From contig NC_088345.1 in NCBI RefSeq assembly GCF_036884655.1, positions 26,515,501-26,579,500 of the forward strand: a DNA stretch of 64,000 nt, in the 5' to 3' direction. This document shows, one piece after another, positions 10,721 through 23,044 of the stretch. The number at the start of each line of letters is the position of its first letter. The stretch's first letter is position 1. This DNA is from Musa acuminata AAA Group (lineage: Eukaryota; Streptophyta; Magnoliopsida; Zingiberales; Musaceae). Position numbers and translations under genes: made by a program. Below the pieces are notes generated by a model. The model saw only the letters and a list, made by a program, of their open reading frames with translations. It made no database searches and was not told where the DNA came from.

Positions 10721-12346
10721 GCAGTCGTGGCTACGACTGTGGTAGTAGCAATGGCAATGGCTGCGACAATTGTGTTTGAAAAAGAAAACGAAGGAATGAG
10801 AGTAAGAGAGAGCAGGTGACTATGTCTCTATGTCCTGCATGAGCTGTAGTTGTGGAGGAAAAAGAGAAGACATGTAGAAAATGAAACAGGGAGAGGACAC
10901 GGAGGAAAAGTAGAAGGATTTGGGCTGACACCTTCTTTGGATCTTCAGATCAAAATCTTTGAAAGGCAAGTGTTTCGATCCTTTCTATTGCAAGTGTTCC
11001 GATCCTTCCCATTGCAAGCTTTCTAATCTTTCATATTGCAAGTGTCCTAACCTTTTCTTACTGTAATTTTATCTCTACATTTGCTTTGAATATGAGGAAC
11101 TTTGAATTGTTCTAGCCTTGCATTTGATATATCTCCTATTTAGACGTAACGATTCGAATCTGTGCAACTTTTGAGATTCTGACCTTTTGATACCGAGCTG
11201 CCTATAAGTCTTTGTTGGAAACTCCAATTTTTTTAAAACTGATTTCATTGGAAACTAGACTCATAGATCTTTCTTTTGATATATGGATTGAAAGATTTGG
11301 AGTCCAAACACCTGCCCAGTTATCTGTTAAATCTGACCTTATGAATTCTGCCAAACAGAGATTTTATCCTGCGACCCTTGTTTATCAAATTATTTGTAAC
11401 TCTCTCTGTTGGACAGTTCAATTCATATGAAACTTGTTTCATCAAAAACTAGATTGAAATATCTTTCCACAATAGCTTTCTTGAGTATATTGGAGCATGA
11501 TTAATAGTTTGAATCATTTATTCAATGTGCCTTCTGAATTCTGCTAGAAATCGAGCTTTGGTCGATTTCGCATATTCTGGTTTCATTCCTTTAGAAATTG
11601 ATATTCTTTAGCCTTCCTATTCAATTGAGCTTTATATTACTATTTTGAATTCTTGTATGCTCTTGTCCTTAAAATTATTTGCATTCTTGAAAACTATTGT
11701 GTAACGTTTATGCTATATCGTATTGACTCATATAGGCACATGTATATCCCATTGTTCCGTATTTGCTTTCGATATGTGCCTATTCCAGTTTCATACTTTG
11801 GACATTGAATTCATCTAACCTTCTTATTTGAATTGAGTTATATGTGATTGCTTGGAATCCTTGAATGATCTTGCTTTCATTTCCTTTCAAATTTGAATAC
11901 AATTGTGAAAGATTATTGCTTACTTCGTATTGACTCGTAAAGGCACATGTATATTTTATTGTTCCGCGTGTGCTTCTAATATGTGCTATTCATTATTCAT
12001 ACTATCCTTTTGTACTCTAGTGTTTGTGGGATATTGTGAACCTTTGCTAGAAATGGTGAAGGGAGTTATGCATAGAGCCTGTGATACTCTGCCGGCCCTT
12101 ATGACTTCACTCAAACGTGGGTGGATGGAGCTCCCAGACGTGGGAGACCTCCTAGACGTGGGAGACTTATGTTTGGTGGTCATTCAGAAATGGATGTATC
12201 ATATTATGTTATGGTCTCACTTCACCTTCTGTATGTTTGATATGATATCCAGAGCTTTGGTTATATGTTTCTATACATGCTTTGGATAAGAATGATATGA
12301 ATGTAACGTCAAATTCGATGCTTGAGCTTCTATTTCGTATTCGTTC

Positions 12347-12830
12347 TTTGATATGCTCCGAAATGGTCTATATGCCATTGATATGTTTCGAAATGTCCCA
12401 TTTGTCATTGATATGCTCCAAAACATTTCATATGCCGTTGATAAGCTCCGAAATGTTTCATTCGTTATTGATATGCTCCAAAATGTTTCCTATGCCATTG
12501 ATATACTTCAAAATGCTTCACATACCATTGATATGTTCCAAAATATTTCATTTGTCATTGATATGCTCCGAAACATTTCGTACACCGTTGATAAGCTCCG
12601 AAATGTTTCATTCGTTATTGATATGCTCCAAAATATTTCCTATGCCATTGATATACTTCAAAATGCTTCACATACCATTGATATGTTCCGAAATGTTTCA
12701 TTTGTCGATATGCTCCGAAACATTTCATACGCCTTTAATATACTCTGAAATGTTCATTTGCTATTGTTATGCTCCTAAATGTTCCATATGTCATTGGTAT
12801 GCTCCGGAACATTTCATACGCTATTGATAT
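12347..12830 (+). repeat. 30-bp tandem repeat in G2
   Basis: About sixteen imperfect 30-bp units (GATATGCTCCGAAATGTTTCAT...). Because 30 is a multiple of 3, open frames persist (10-residue repeats such as IDMLRNVSYA). A higher-order duplication of about 180 bp is visible (12412-12590 against 12560-12730). Confidence 0.8.
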
Positions 12831-13436
12831 GCTCCAATTGTTTTATGCTCCATTTGTTATGAACTAAATATGTTTTAAATGACATGACACATATGATTTT
12901 GTATCTAATGAGATGGTATCCTTGAAAATTCTTGTATTCTACCTTGCATTATGATACCTTACTTGTTTGTAATCATTCCTTTTGTTCTGAATATGCTTTG
13001 TCACTTGTTAAGCTATTTTTAGCTCGCTCCGTTATATAAATCTTTCAGGTCAAGTTGTCACTCTTTGAGATGTTTTGAATTGGGCTGAGGCAGTGGAGAG
13101 CTATTCAGAATTATGGGCAAGTCTTGTTGGTTATTGTTATTGTTGTATAAGCATATTTTGTATGTAATAAAATGTTGTCGATGAATCGAAATTGATATAC
13201 TATGTAAAAGTGTTAGACGATCTCTCTTATTTGGAATTTCAAAATGTCAATTCTAGTTTACGATGATATGAACTTGTTGTAAATGGTTGGAGTTCTGATT
13301 GTATAAATTACTTCGCTTGTGGATTTATAAATGTTGTTCATGTTTGTCAAGTTAGCTTGGGTTGCCATAAATGTGAATTATCGAGTGATGTGATATATGA
13401 TTATAAAATCATGGATATTATTTGAGGGGCGTGACA

Positions 13437-14195
13437 GGATTCTCCTGTATCGTCTGGGGACTACTGCGTAGTGGCCTAGTATGTTCACAATTGATGAGTC
13501 GAGTGAATTATTATGAAGATAAGAATTCATTGAGCTAGAAGGAGTTCTGACAGGTATGACTCACAACCAGCTCGATATTGGGCCTAGAGGGTCACACACA
13601 TATGGTAGGCGTTACGATGAGTAAAGGTTCGAATATCAGATATCCGTCGGAGTCCCTATCTTATTGGATATCCAATAAGCCCCTGAATTATTGGATCCGA
13701 TGGATGAGATCCAATAAGGGCCCATGAGAGATTATTGATAGAGATCCACTAATCTAAGAGGCTTTAGTAGTTGGATGAAGATCTAATACCCAATAGGGGA
13801 TGATCTATTATGGTTAAGTTGACAAGAGACCTCTATAAATAAGAGGGATTTAGTGGTTCATAGGCTAGAGTCTTTGCTTGCCTCTCCTATTCTCCTCCCT
13901 CCTCTCCACCTAAGAGCAGGTCTAGAGTTTTGAGGAGCATCATCGCAGCGCTATTGTGTGGATCACCACTAGAGAGGATGGCGCTTGACCTCCTTCACCC
14001 TCTCCTAGAGATCTATAAGGATTCAGGGATATACGATCTCCTTATGTAATACAATATATTCTATACGTAGTTTTAAGTTTCGTGAATTTTACGCACCAAT
14101 CTTCGCACGATGATGAACATATCTTTGGGAATTGGAGATTTTGTTTTCTGTTCTTCCGCTACGCATATGATGTTGCCCCCAAGATTTTCCAATAA
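13437..14195 (+). mobile_element. F2-family LTR, plus orientation, part 2
   Basis: Continues part 1 after the G2 target duplication. It is collinear with 59812-60549 (...'ctctataaataagaggga' TATA region at about 13833, '...tcgcacgatgatgaac' near the end). Its terminal bases are degraded (TTCCAATA instead of TTCCTAACA). Confidence 0.7.
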
Positions 14196-14573
14196 CTTTG
14201 ACCAAGACTTAACTACAATCTTGAAGCCAATATTGTCTGATATATCATTGATACATCGGGCACTTTGTCCGATCCTTCGTCATATCATCCTCTCATTCGA
14301 CGTATTGCCCTATCGGCATGTTGACTTCCCGCAACATTTGATCATCTTGGTGCAATGCTTGATTCTTCTGGCTTGATGCTTGAACTCATAGCATGAAATC
14401 TATCCTCTAGCACGTCGTCCAATCATCCGACATGATGTTCTCTGGCCCAACATTAGATTCTGCTTCCATGATTAAAGTCTACGATCAACGATTTTCCTAC
14501 ATCACTTATATTAAACGTATATTAGTTCATAACTTCATTAATTGATTTTATCATTAAAATTTGATATTCAACA
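14196..14573 (-). mobile_element. Old Sirevirus-like LTR remnant, part 2
   Basis: Collinear with E1's LTR end: 'tgtctgatatatcattg', 'cactttgtccgat', 'cctatcggcatgttgac', ending TTTGATATTCAACA at 14573. What follows is not a PPT, so this is a solo or truncated LTR. Together with 8217-8470 it is the target into which F2 inserted. Confidence 0.65.
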
Positions 14574-15110
14574 TTTATGTGTTTTTATCTCTTTTTTCCT
14601 TCGACTAGATGTGAGACGGTTAAGTATCTATTTGTGGGTAGACCTTATGTCTCTGGCATTACGGTACAAGACGTTTTATTTGGCAATGCATGGTCAAATC
14701 ATTTCTGTGAACCAAGCAAGGATCGAGAGATTCTGCTTTGATTAAGGAGGCATCAATCGGTTTCATGGTTTCTATCACTTCTAGAAGTTAAAGAAGAGCT
14801 GTCATCTTTGATTATTGGAATCCTCTTTGGCCAGGCCAGCAACAGAAAATGCCTGAAGCACCCTGATTCGACTCCTTGAGTTAGCTCATCTGCTAGTTCG
14901 CCTTCGTCTTCTACAATAGATCAGGAACCCCGCCTTTCTTCTGCCCATGAACTAAGTCGGCCATTAACATTGTCCTAATTTCGTTTTCTTGGAATTTTTG
15001 CTTATTTTCAACATGACTGAAATGATGATACAACCTACACCCTTCTCTGCTACCAAATCATAGATCTTCCAGAGAAGACCAAACCGAATGAGCTCGCTCA
15101 GTTCTTGTCT

Positions 15111-15180
15111 GATACTCAATTCCTTTCTGCGCTACTAGATCTCTGATTCAATTCCTTTCTATGCTGCTAGATCTCTGATT
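15111..15180. repeat. 33-bp direct tandem duplication in island
   Basis: Two adjacent copies of 'ATTCCTTTCTGCGCTACTAG' plus 'ATCTCTGATTCA', differing at three positions or so. Confidence 0.7.
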
Positions 15181-15356
15181 CAACGGAATCTACATGGGAC
15201 TTGGATATGCTCCACCAACTGTAGTATATCTTACTGCTCAAAGAAAAAGTGTTATTAGGGGCTTAGGTTGATCTCTAAAATAACCTAACTCAACTGGTGG
15301 CTGGCTATAGTCTCTCTTAACAAAGAGTCGAATGAACTTCCGTACCATAACTTAAG

Positions 15357-15411
15357 ACCATGATCAACGTCTCTTACAGCTCGACCATGATCAATGTCTC
15401 TTACAGCTCTT
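15357..15411. repeat. 27-bp direct tandem duplication in island
   Basis: 'GACCATGATCAACGTCTCTT' plus 'ACAGCTC' is followed directly by a second copy with one C to T change. Confidence 0.7.
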
Positions 15412-17341
15412 AGATATATTCTCTTTCTTTTTGAGTCATTTTCTTTGTTTTCACCTTGGGGATCTCGATAACTTTCAAGTATGGATTTCAAGGTTCTCCT
15501 GTCGGCTTGGTTATTTTCTCTTTTGTAGGATTTCATTTGGTTGGTTCTTGTTCTTTTATCTTCCTTTTTTCTTTCTTTTTCATGATATACCTGGGGGTAG
15601 CTTGAGAAGGAAAGGATAGCCTCGCCAGTTGTTAACAAAGCTGCATGCAAGGAAGCAAAGAAGCAAAGAAAGATGAACCGGTTTGTTTTGGAGTAATATG
15701 GAATATGAATTGGAGCAGGGGATAGTCACTTCTTAGAAAAGCAAGGATGGGACTAGTTTGAAAGCGGAATTCGAAAATTAGTTTTTCTCACCTTTCTGCT
15801 ACCGTAGAAGAGGAAATTCCATGTTCCAAACGAGATGAAGCAGATCAAATAGGGACGCCCCAACGGAACGGAACTGGCCTTAATCCAATTCATCCATTTT
15901 GTTGCCAAATTTGAGTTTTGCATCTCGCCACTGCCGAGCGAAGGCAAACCATGAGCGAAGATCCAATTCCACGCCACTATACTGGTTCAGCTTGAAGTCA
16001 ATTCTTCCATACCAGAATAACCCAGAGCCGAGATAAGAACTTCCCGCTAGACGACTGACATCTTCCTTCACTCAGGGACACTACGCAATATTTGCAAGGC
16101 ATATCCTCTGATACTCGCATAAAAGCAACCGTTGCTTTGGATGATGTCTACTTCCGTAAAAAATACAACAGACCCGATTCCTTGTTTGATATTCCACTTG
16201 ACTCACTAAACCGTACATCACTCTGGAATGGGGATGAAATACTCGCTGGATTGAGAAGTACTCGCTAGCTTGTTTGTTACGACTGAACACCTTGCTAGCT
16301 TACTATTGTGAATTGAAACGAGTATTTTGATCTTTGTGTCAAGAATTTCTTTATATATGAATTGTTTAAGAATACTCGATCTCTCTAATCCCATCTACAA
16401 TATCTAGACAAGCCAATGCTTGACTCTTATCCTCTTTTGCCTTTTGCCCTACTCGAATGGGGCTCCCATAAGACAGCTACGATCAGGCGTAGATATAGTA
16501 TATAGCTCGTGTTTCTTTGATTCGATAGTTTGATAGTTGGAACTCTTTGCCTCTGAGTCCATCTTAGGTGAGGTCTAACTCCTGAAATGGTGTAAGTGAA
16601 GTGAAGGCGGATTAAGCTTCTATAGCTTATACTCTTTCTTATCTTATCTCCACTCCTTCGGATCGACATGATAGAATATCATCAATAAGCTAGCATGTAT
16701 CCGAGATTTTATCCTCACTCATGAATGGACTCTTTCAATCCGACAAATAGAACCCTCGAAAAAATGAGTGATTCACTACGGAGTAGGATACAGTTACACG
16801 AGGATGAATTTGACTATATGAATTTGAACTGATAAAATGCTTTCAAACCCATCGTGACCAATGGGACACTTCACGCCTTCCGCTAAGAAAGTCAATCATG
16901 TCAATAGAACCTTATTTCTCTTGTTGCCTCTTTCTACACTTGCTTGCATTGGTAGGACATTCTAAAGGAAAAGCAAAAGGCATTTTTGTAGTGTGTAAGT
17001 AAGCGACAATGGTGCTAGACCCTTTAATTACAAACAAACAATAAGGAAAATTGTCCTACTATAAATAAGCAACTACTCCCTATACAAAAATAATTGATTG
17101 TAACACATCGAAGACTTCTACCACTTAGACTGCTTCCAAAATTAGAAAGCTTTAGACCAGACAAGGGAAAGGTATTATGGAAATCTGGTGCTAGTGAATC
17201 AGATGTTTTAAGGCTAAAGAAGGGAGAGAAATAGTTGTTCTCAAGAGAAGTGGAAATGGAACCTCGAATGCAAGCTCTGAGGGAGAAGACATCTTCTCTT
17301 TGTGGTAAATCATATAATAAGATAAGAGAAATAGTGGATAC

Positions 17342-17518
17342 TGAAGAAATGAGAGAAAAGCACACTTCAATTAGTATCATATGAAGTCTATTTATACATG
17401 GTGAAAGATAAGATTTCTTTAACTGAACAGAGAGATTGCCTCATACAGTTGAGGAAATCTCATCTGCTATGCAGTTGAGAAAATCTCTTTGTTATGAGAG
17501 GAAATCTCTTTGTTATCA
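17342..17518 (-). repeat. 3' LTR of old copia element
   Basis: 177 bp, TG...CA ends, clearly similar to 38616-38795 with several substitutions and small indels, so the element is older than E1-E3. Confidence 0.85.
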
Positions 17519-17533
17519 TGCCCCCGCAAGATC
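17519..17533 (-). promoter_or_regulatory. Polypurine tract of old copia element
   Basis: Minus strand reads CTTGCGGGGGCA directly before the LTR. Confidence 0.7.
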
Positions 17534-17580
17534 GAGCTCCTATCAAGGATACCGATCTTGGACCGATGCAACAAAAATAG

Positions 17581-17787
17581 TTTGCGGGCTAGAGGCTTCG
17601 TGAGTGAGTCTGCTAGTTAATCAGCCGTGTGGACATGAGAGACACGAAGTTGATGTCTGACAACTTGATCTCTCACGAAGTGAAAGTCGATGGCAATGTG
17701 TTTCATGCGTGAGTGGAACACTGGATTGACACATAAGTAGGTAGCTCCAACATTATCACAATATATTGTAGGAGTATGGGTAGAGCT
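17581..17787 (-). pseudogene. RNase H C-terminal relic of old copia element
   Basis: Minus-strand translation shows [35 protein letters not shown] and the following HVHTAD region, the conserved C-terminal part of copia RNase H. It continues without loss from the segment at 26472-26640 once E1 and one copy of its target duplication GAGCT are removed. Confidence 0.85.
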
Positions 17788-20153
17788 TGTTAGGATCGAG
17801 AGCACTAAGAGGGGGGGGGGTGAATTAGTGCAGCGGAAATCTTACAGCGATTTAAAACCGAAAGCTGCGTTCGTCCGATAAAAAACGATTTCGATATAAA
17901 AGCAGAATCACAGTGCAGTTTGCGTCTAAGCGCAGTTTTGCGTCTAAGCGCAGTTTGCGTCTAAGCGCAGTTTGCGTCTAAGCACAGTTTGCGTCTAAGC
18001 ACAGTTTGCGTCTAAGCGCAGTTTGCGTCTAAACTCAGTTTTACGTCCAAACGCAGTTTTACGTCTAAACGCAGTTTTACGTCTAAACGCAGTTTTACGT
18101 CTAAATGCAGTTTTGCGTCTAAACGCAGTTTTACGTCTAAATGCAGTTTTACGTCTAAACGCAGTTTTACGTCTAAACGCAGTTTTGCGTCTATACGCAG
18201 TTTTACGTCTAAACGTAATTTTACGTCTAAATGTAGTTTTGCATCTAAAAGCAGTTTTGAACCTTGAAAAGCGTTTTACGTAGAAAGCAATTTGCAGTTA
18301 TAAATGGAATCCGAATGTAAGCGTAAACTGCAGTGTGAAGATCGTACGAAAACACGATTTACGTTTGAATGCAGATTCTGAAAGATCAGAGCTTAGAAAC
18401 TCGTTCGTAAAGGCGCAGAGGGCAGTAGCAATGTAGGAGGTTTGCAGTAATGATAAAGTGCTCAAGGTAAAAGCAAACCAGAGATTTAGAGTGGTTCGGT
18501 CAGTCTTGACCTACTCCACTTTTGGCTTCCTCCTCCGACGAGGTCACCGACGTCAACTAGCTGCCTTCCTTCAATGGGCGAAGGCTAACTGCCCTTTTAC
18601 AGTTTCTCTCCTTTTGACAGGCTCAGGAGACAACCTTTACAGATCCTTTCTCTCCTCTCTTTACAACTCAAGACTTGAAGAACAGAAGGAGGAGAACTTT
18701 AGGACTTTACACAAATTTGAGCTCTTAGAATCATTGAAAAGATCAAGAATTCGGTGTGGATCTGTATCCTTTCAGTGTTGAATTGGTGGGGTATTTATAG
18801 GCCCCAACCCAATTCAAATTTGGAGCTCAAAACGATCAAATCCCAGAATTCCGGGATCAGGCGGTTGCACCTCTTGACTAGAGAGGTGGCACCGCCTGGC
18901 AGAGCTCGAAGACTGAGCTCAAGCGATTGCACCTCTCTGCCAGAGCTCGAAGACTGAGCTCGGTGGTTGCATCGCCTGGCAGAGCTCGAAGACTGAGCTC
19001 GGTGGTTGCATCACCTGGCAGAGCTCGAAACTGAGCTCAGGCTGATGCACCTCTCTGCCAGAGCTCGAAACTTGAGCTCTGGCGGTGCTACCTCTTGACA
19101 GAGGAGGTTGCACCGCCTAGTCTCGCTTGGAGACTGAGCCTTGGGCGGTTGCACCTCTTGGTTGGGGCGGTTGCACCGCCCAGTCTCGCTGGGAGACATA
19201 GCCTGGGCGGTTGCACCTCTTGGCTGGGGCGGTTGCACCGCCCAGTCTCGCAGCCCTGGCGGTTGCACCTCCTGGCCTAGGCGGTTGCACCGCCTAGTGC
19301 AATCAGGGTCCGAATGGTTCGCTCCATTCGGCCCAATTTGAATCTTTTCAGGGGCCCAATTGCCCCAAGATTAAGCTAATGGGATCACCTCCCATTTTCA
19401 AGCTTAATCATCGTGCTAACTATGATTAACTCGAAGACAACTTCTGCAGCTATGCTCCGATGCGTCAATCGCTTCTTCCGGCGAGTTTCCGGCGAACTTC
19501 CGTCGATCATCCAATAAACCCTCGGTGATCCTTCTGCGGACATCCGGCATACTCCTGGACTTTGCGACGATCCACTTGGCGAGTTCCGACGAGCTTCGCT
19601 TGGCAAGCTTCTGGACTTCTCGGATCTGTTCTCGCTGAACCTCCGACGACCGTCCGAACTTCCGTCGAACTCTCGAACTCCCAACGTGATCATGATCTTG
19701 ACTCCGGCGCAACACCTGCTGCTTGTCTTACTCTCATCGTAGTTAATCCTGCACACCAAATCAAAACTTCGATCGAGACAATTAATCCTAAGCAATTAAC
19801 CAAGTTGTCCGACATGTCATTGGTCCCTCGACGCTTCGTCCGATTCTTCGGCGCATCATCCTCTTCTGCAGCCTATTGCCCAATCGGTCAGTTGACTCCG
19901 CAACTCCGATATCCTTGGCACAATACCCGCTCTTCTTGGCCCGATGCCTGAGTCCACGGCCCGAAGCCTTTTGTCGATACGTCGACCGATCCACCGGCCC
20001 GACGTCCAATCTTCTGACATGTTCCTTCGGCACAACATGATTTTCCTGCTTTAATTGTCTCATCCTGATCGAAGCATCCTGCGTCACTCAAAACGCAGAT
20101 TAAATCATAAACATATATCAAGTAGTTTCATCATCAAAATACGAGATTCAACA
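17788..20153 (-). repeat. E1 3' LTR
   Basis: Plus strand begins TGTTAGGATCG and ends GATTCAACA. In sense order: upstream spacer, GGCGGTTGCACCGCC-type palindrome array (about 18860-19300), 18-bp palindrome (here mutated, CCCAGAATTCCGGG), TATA, leader, minisatellite, C-run, end. Differs from the other E1 LTR by scattered, mostly transition, substitutions and no net length change. Confidence 0.9.
17921..18262 (-). repeat. 18-bp minisatellite, E1 3' LTR
   Basis: About 19 units of 17-18 bp, GCGTCTAAGCGCAGTTT and ACGTCTAAACGCAGTTTT types. Confidence 0.9.
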
Positions 20154-20168
20154 ATCTCCCCCTTTTTG
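20154..20168 (-). promoter_or_regulatory. E1 polypurine tract
   Basis: Minus strand AAAAAGGGGGAGAT directly before the 3' LTR. Similar tracts recur further inside (near 20205, 20398, 21080 and 21507). Confidence 0.85.
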
Positions 20169-23044
20169 ATGATGGCAACTACTTGATGACGGAGTTAAAC
20201 TTAACTCCCCCTATCAATATGCCATATTGATAGAACCTTGAATTCAAACTGAATTCAAGTCATTGCAATATTCATCATGAATACTTGCAAAACGTCAACA
20301 TGAACATATGCATAGACTTATGCATCACATGTCATGTCATCAACATGAACATATGCATAAACTTATGCATCACATGTCATGTCATCAGCATACTTCTCCC
20401 CCTTTGTCATCAACAAAAAGGAGAAGTATCACAATTAATCGTTTGTGTGTGATATTGGTTCAACTCATTGCATGAAAATCATAATATCAAGTTTTATCAT
20501 CATGCAATCTTGTAGCTAGAAGATTTAGCAAGTGTTACATCATGCTTAGCACATTCATGCTATCAAGTTTTAGATATGCAAGTTTTATAGCATATAAGAT
20601 AGCACTTTTGGTAATGTTCAAGATAGCAAGTTTTACATCATGCAAGCTAGCAAATTAGAGATGTTCAAGAAGGCAACTCTTGCTTCTTGAAAATTTTGCT
20701 CACTTTGCTAGATGCGCAAGTTAGCATTTTTGCCTCTTGAGATAGGCAAGATAGCACATTTGCTTCTTTTGAGATAGCAACTTTTTGCTTCTCTTTAGAC
20801 CAACAAGCTAGCAATTTTTACGATATACAAGTTTCACAACATATAAGCTAGCAAAAATTTTGAAAGCAAATGCAAGATAGCTTTCTTGTGTAAGCTCATG
20901 ATTCTTGCTTCCTATTGCAATGTGCAAATTGCAAGTTTTGCTTCTTGAGATATTCAAGATAGTGATGTTCAAGAAGACAATTTTTCTTCTTGAAATAAGC
21001 AAGTTAGCAATCTTTGCTACTTAAAATAGGCAAGCTAGCAATCAAGTTTCTGCATCTTCTTGACTTGTACAAGTTAGCTATCTCCCCCTTTGTCATTGTA
21101 AAAAGGAAAGAGAGAATACAGCTTTGTAGTTCTTTTTTTCTTTTACAACGATTTCAAAATCATGACAAAGGATGAATAATCAAGTTATGAATGTCAAGAC
21201 AATTTTTCATCATGAATATTTTATCATTGCATGCATCATTATCATAAGTTGAAGTATTACATGCATGATATCATATCACCATTCATAATTACATTAATGT
21301 TTCAATATAACAATTTTTTTTTTTTCTCAAAATGTGTAACTTGGCACTTATAGCATTTTAAATCATGATTTACATTATATGCAATACATCACATCATAAT
21401 TAGAAAGCACAAGTATTGCATGCATAATTGCACATCATAAATGTTTCATATCATGATGGTATCAATTTTGTCAAATTATATCCTACCATGCATGATCAAA
21501 ACTTCTCCCCATTTTATCATTGAAAACAAGAAGAAGGTAGGGGGAAGAGCATAAAAGTGTTAAATATTTCAATCATTTCAAGGCATTTACATCATAGATC
21601 AAGTCATGATTCGTGATTCATCATAAAGCAAGTTAGTTTTCAATCATCACATAAGGCTTTTAAGGAATTTTTGAAACATAGGAGAATGATTAATTTAAGC
21701 ATACAATGTTTCAATCCAATTCAAGTCATGAATATCAATGCTTTCATATTGTGAGTATCAATTCATGAATACCACAAGATATTATTTGTGACTTCAATTT
21801 TGCAAGATCAAGATTATAATTTAGATAAAACTTATTCAAATCAAATCATTAACTTGAAATTCATAATCAAGTCATTAAAATTAATTTTGAGATTCACAAA
21901 ATATCATGAAATCATTAATCTCGATCAGATGGGAAAAGCATTTTATTAAGATATTCTTTTTCATCTAAGCATGCCTTAGTCTTTATATGCCAAATTAAGA
22001 TAAGCATGAAAGTTCAAGACATAAGGCAAAGAAATCTTGTATTATGAAATATATGATATCAAGGCTCATGATTCATTCGAAAAGATATAGTACAAAGAGC
22101 AACTTGAAACATTCATATCAAGATCACATTTTAAAATATTCCAAGTTTCAAGATATCAATATGACACTTCATTCAATTCTAAGAAATCACAAGACAAGTT
22201 GCATTTCATTTGAAGAACTCCTTTTTGATAAATGTAGGGAGCATAATGAACGATCTTGATTTATAAAGAGCTTCATGTTATAATTATCAAGATCATGATT
22301 TTAATAATTATTTTCTTTAGCAAAAACACTATCATTCATATTTCGAGATGGAATTTATAAGCAGGAATCATTTCATCAAATCCATTTTAGAAAAATATTT
22401 TTCATAAGTGTATGAGAAAATCCGATTGTTAGGATACCAATTGTTAAGTGAATCCGAAAATGAAATTAGTACTTTCATGCATTCGGATAAGATTTTGCTA
22501 TAGATTTTCAAGTTCAATTATGAAGATAAAACATGCTCATGATCATAAAAATTTATGTATCCAAAAAATATAATTTCCAACATGTTATAGTGTAAAATCA
22601 TCATGGCAATTAAGTGTTTTGAACATTGAATCAAGAATGTCCGAAAAATAATCTTAACACGTTCATGCATTCGAGCATATTTTTGCCATAGGTTTTCAAA
22701 TATACTCATGAGAATAACACATGCTTATCATCGGCTTAAAATCTCATGCATAAAATTGTTAATCAAAATATTTAATTTCATCATTATGCATTTCTTCAAA
22801 TCAAACATGATCTTTAATCAAAATCGAGAAATAACAATGGAAATCAACGTAATACACATTATTACTTCTTAACCATGATTTCATATTTTCAATCAAGATC
22901 ATTTTATTTGTTTATCATAAAATATGCAATATTATCATTTTCGAAATTACTTAGTATGATCATAATAATAATTTTTTTTTTTTAACATGTAATTTTTAAG
23001 AAAATTAATTCTAAACTAAAAGAGAAAAATACATCATGAAAGTA
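20169..23044 (-). other. E1 long AT-rich non-coding region replacing pol
   Basis: About 2.9 kb with no convincing reading frame. The part at about 20500-21060 is a degenerate array of short motifs (CAAG.TAGCA, GCTTCTTGA, 'gcaagatagca'). Similar motif arrays stand in the same place in E7 (42400-42640) and E5 (63540-63800). No protease, integrase, RT or RNase H motif is present, so pol was replaced rather than decayed. Confidence 0.8.

Larger units (their letters stand above)
9280..13436 (+). mobile_element. Ty3/gypsy-like giant solo LTR, G2 (4.16 kb)
   Basis: Starts TATAATATCCCTC and ends GAGGGGCGTGACA. It has a perfect 5-bp duplication, GGATT at 9275-9279 and 13437-13441, inside an F2 LTR whose uninterrupted version is visible near 59812. 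It is collinear with G1: purine tract, then AT-rich part, then 30-bp repeat, then shared 3' end. It has no primer site, PPT or pol. Confidence 0.8.
14574..17341. other. Island resembling plant mitochondrial intergenic DNA (possible NUMT)
   Basis: About 2.8 kb with no LTR or Gag-Pol similarity. Balanced composition, many short C/T/G/A-mixed runs and fragmented frames resemble plant mitochondrial spacers. Frames of 60-121 residues (for example minus strand 15285-15650 and 15753-15977) match no protein I recognise. The same texture occurs at 38796-39225 and 44159-44980, which would be contiguous with this segment if the later insertions are removed. A search is needed to confirm. Confidence 0.45.

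Noticed and set aside
14574..17341. Mitochondrial protein genes in the islands
   Set aside because: Frames of up to 121 codons show no match I can name; only the texture suggests mitochondrial origin.
18919..20121. Frames of 60-150 codons in LTR U3 regions (also 25237-26439, 27618-28249, 35152-36089, 45791-46624, 53417-54590)
   Set aside because: They follow the palindrome arrays and recur only because the LTRs are homologous; both strands open; no known domain.
20154..23044. Strongly decayed pol in E1
   Set aside because: No trace of DSGCSRH, integrase, YVDD or RNase H motifs although E1's gag and LTRs are almost undamaged; absence is structural, not decay.
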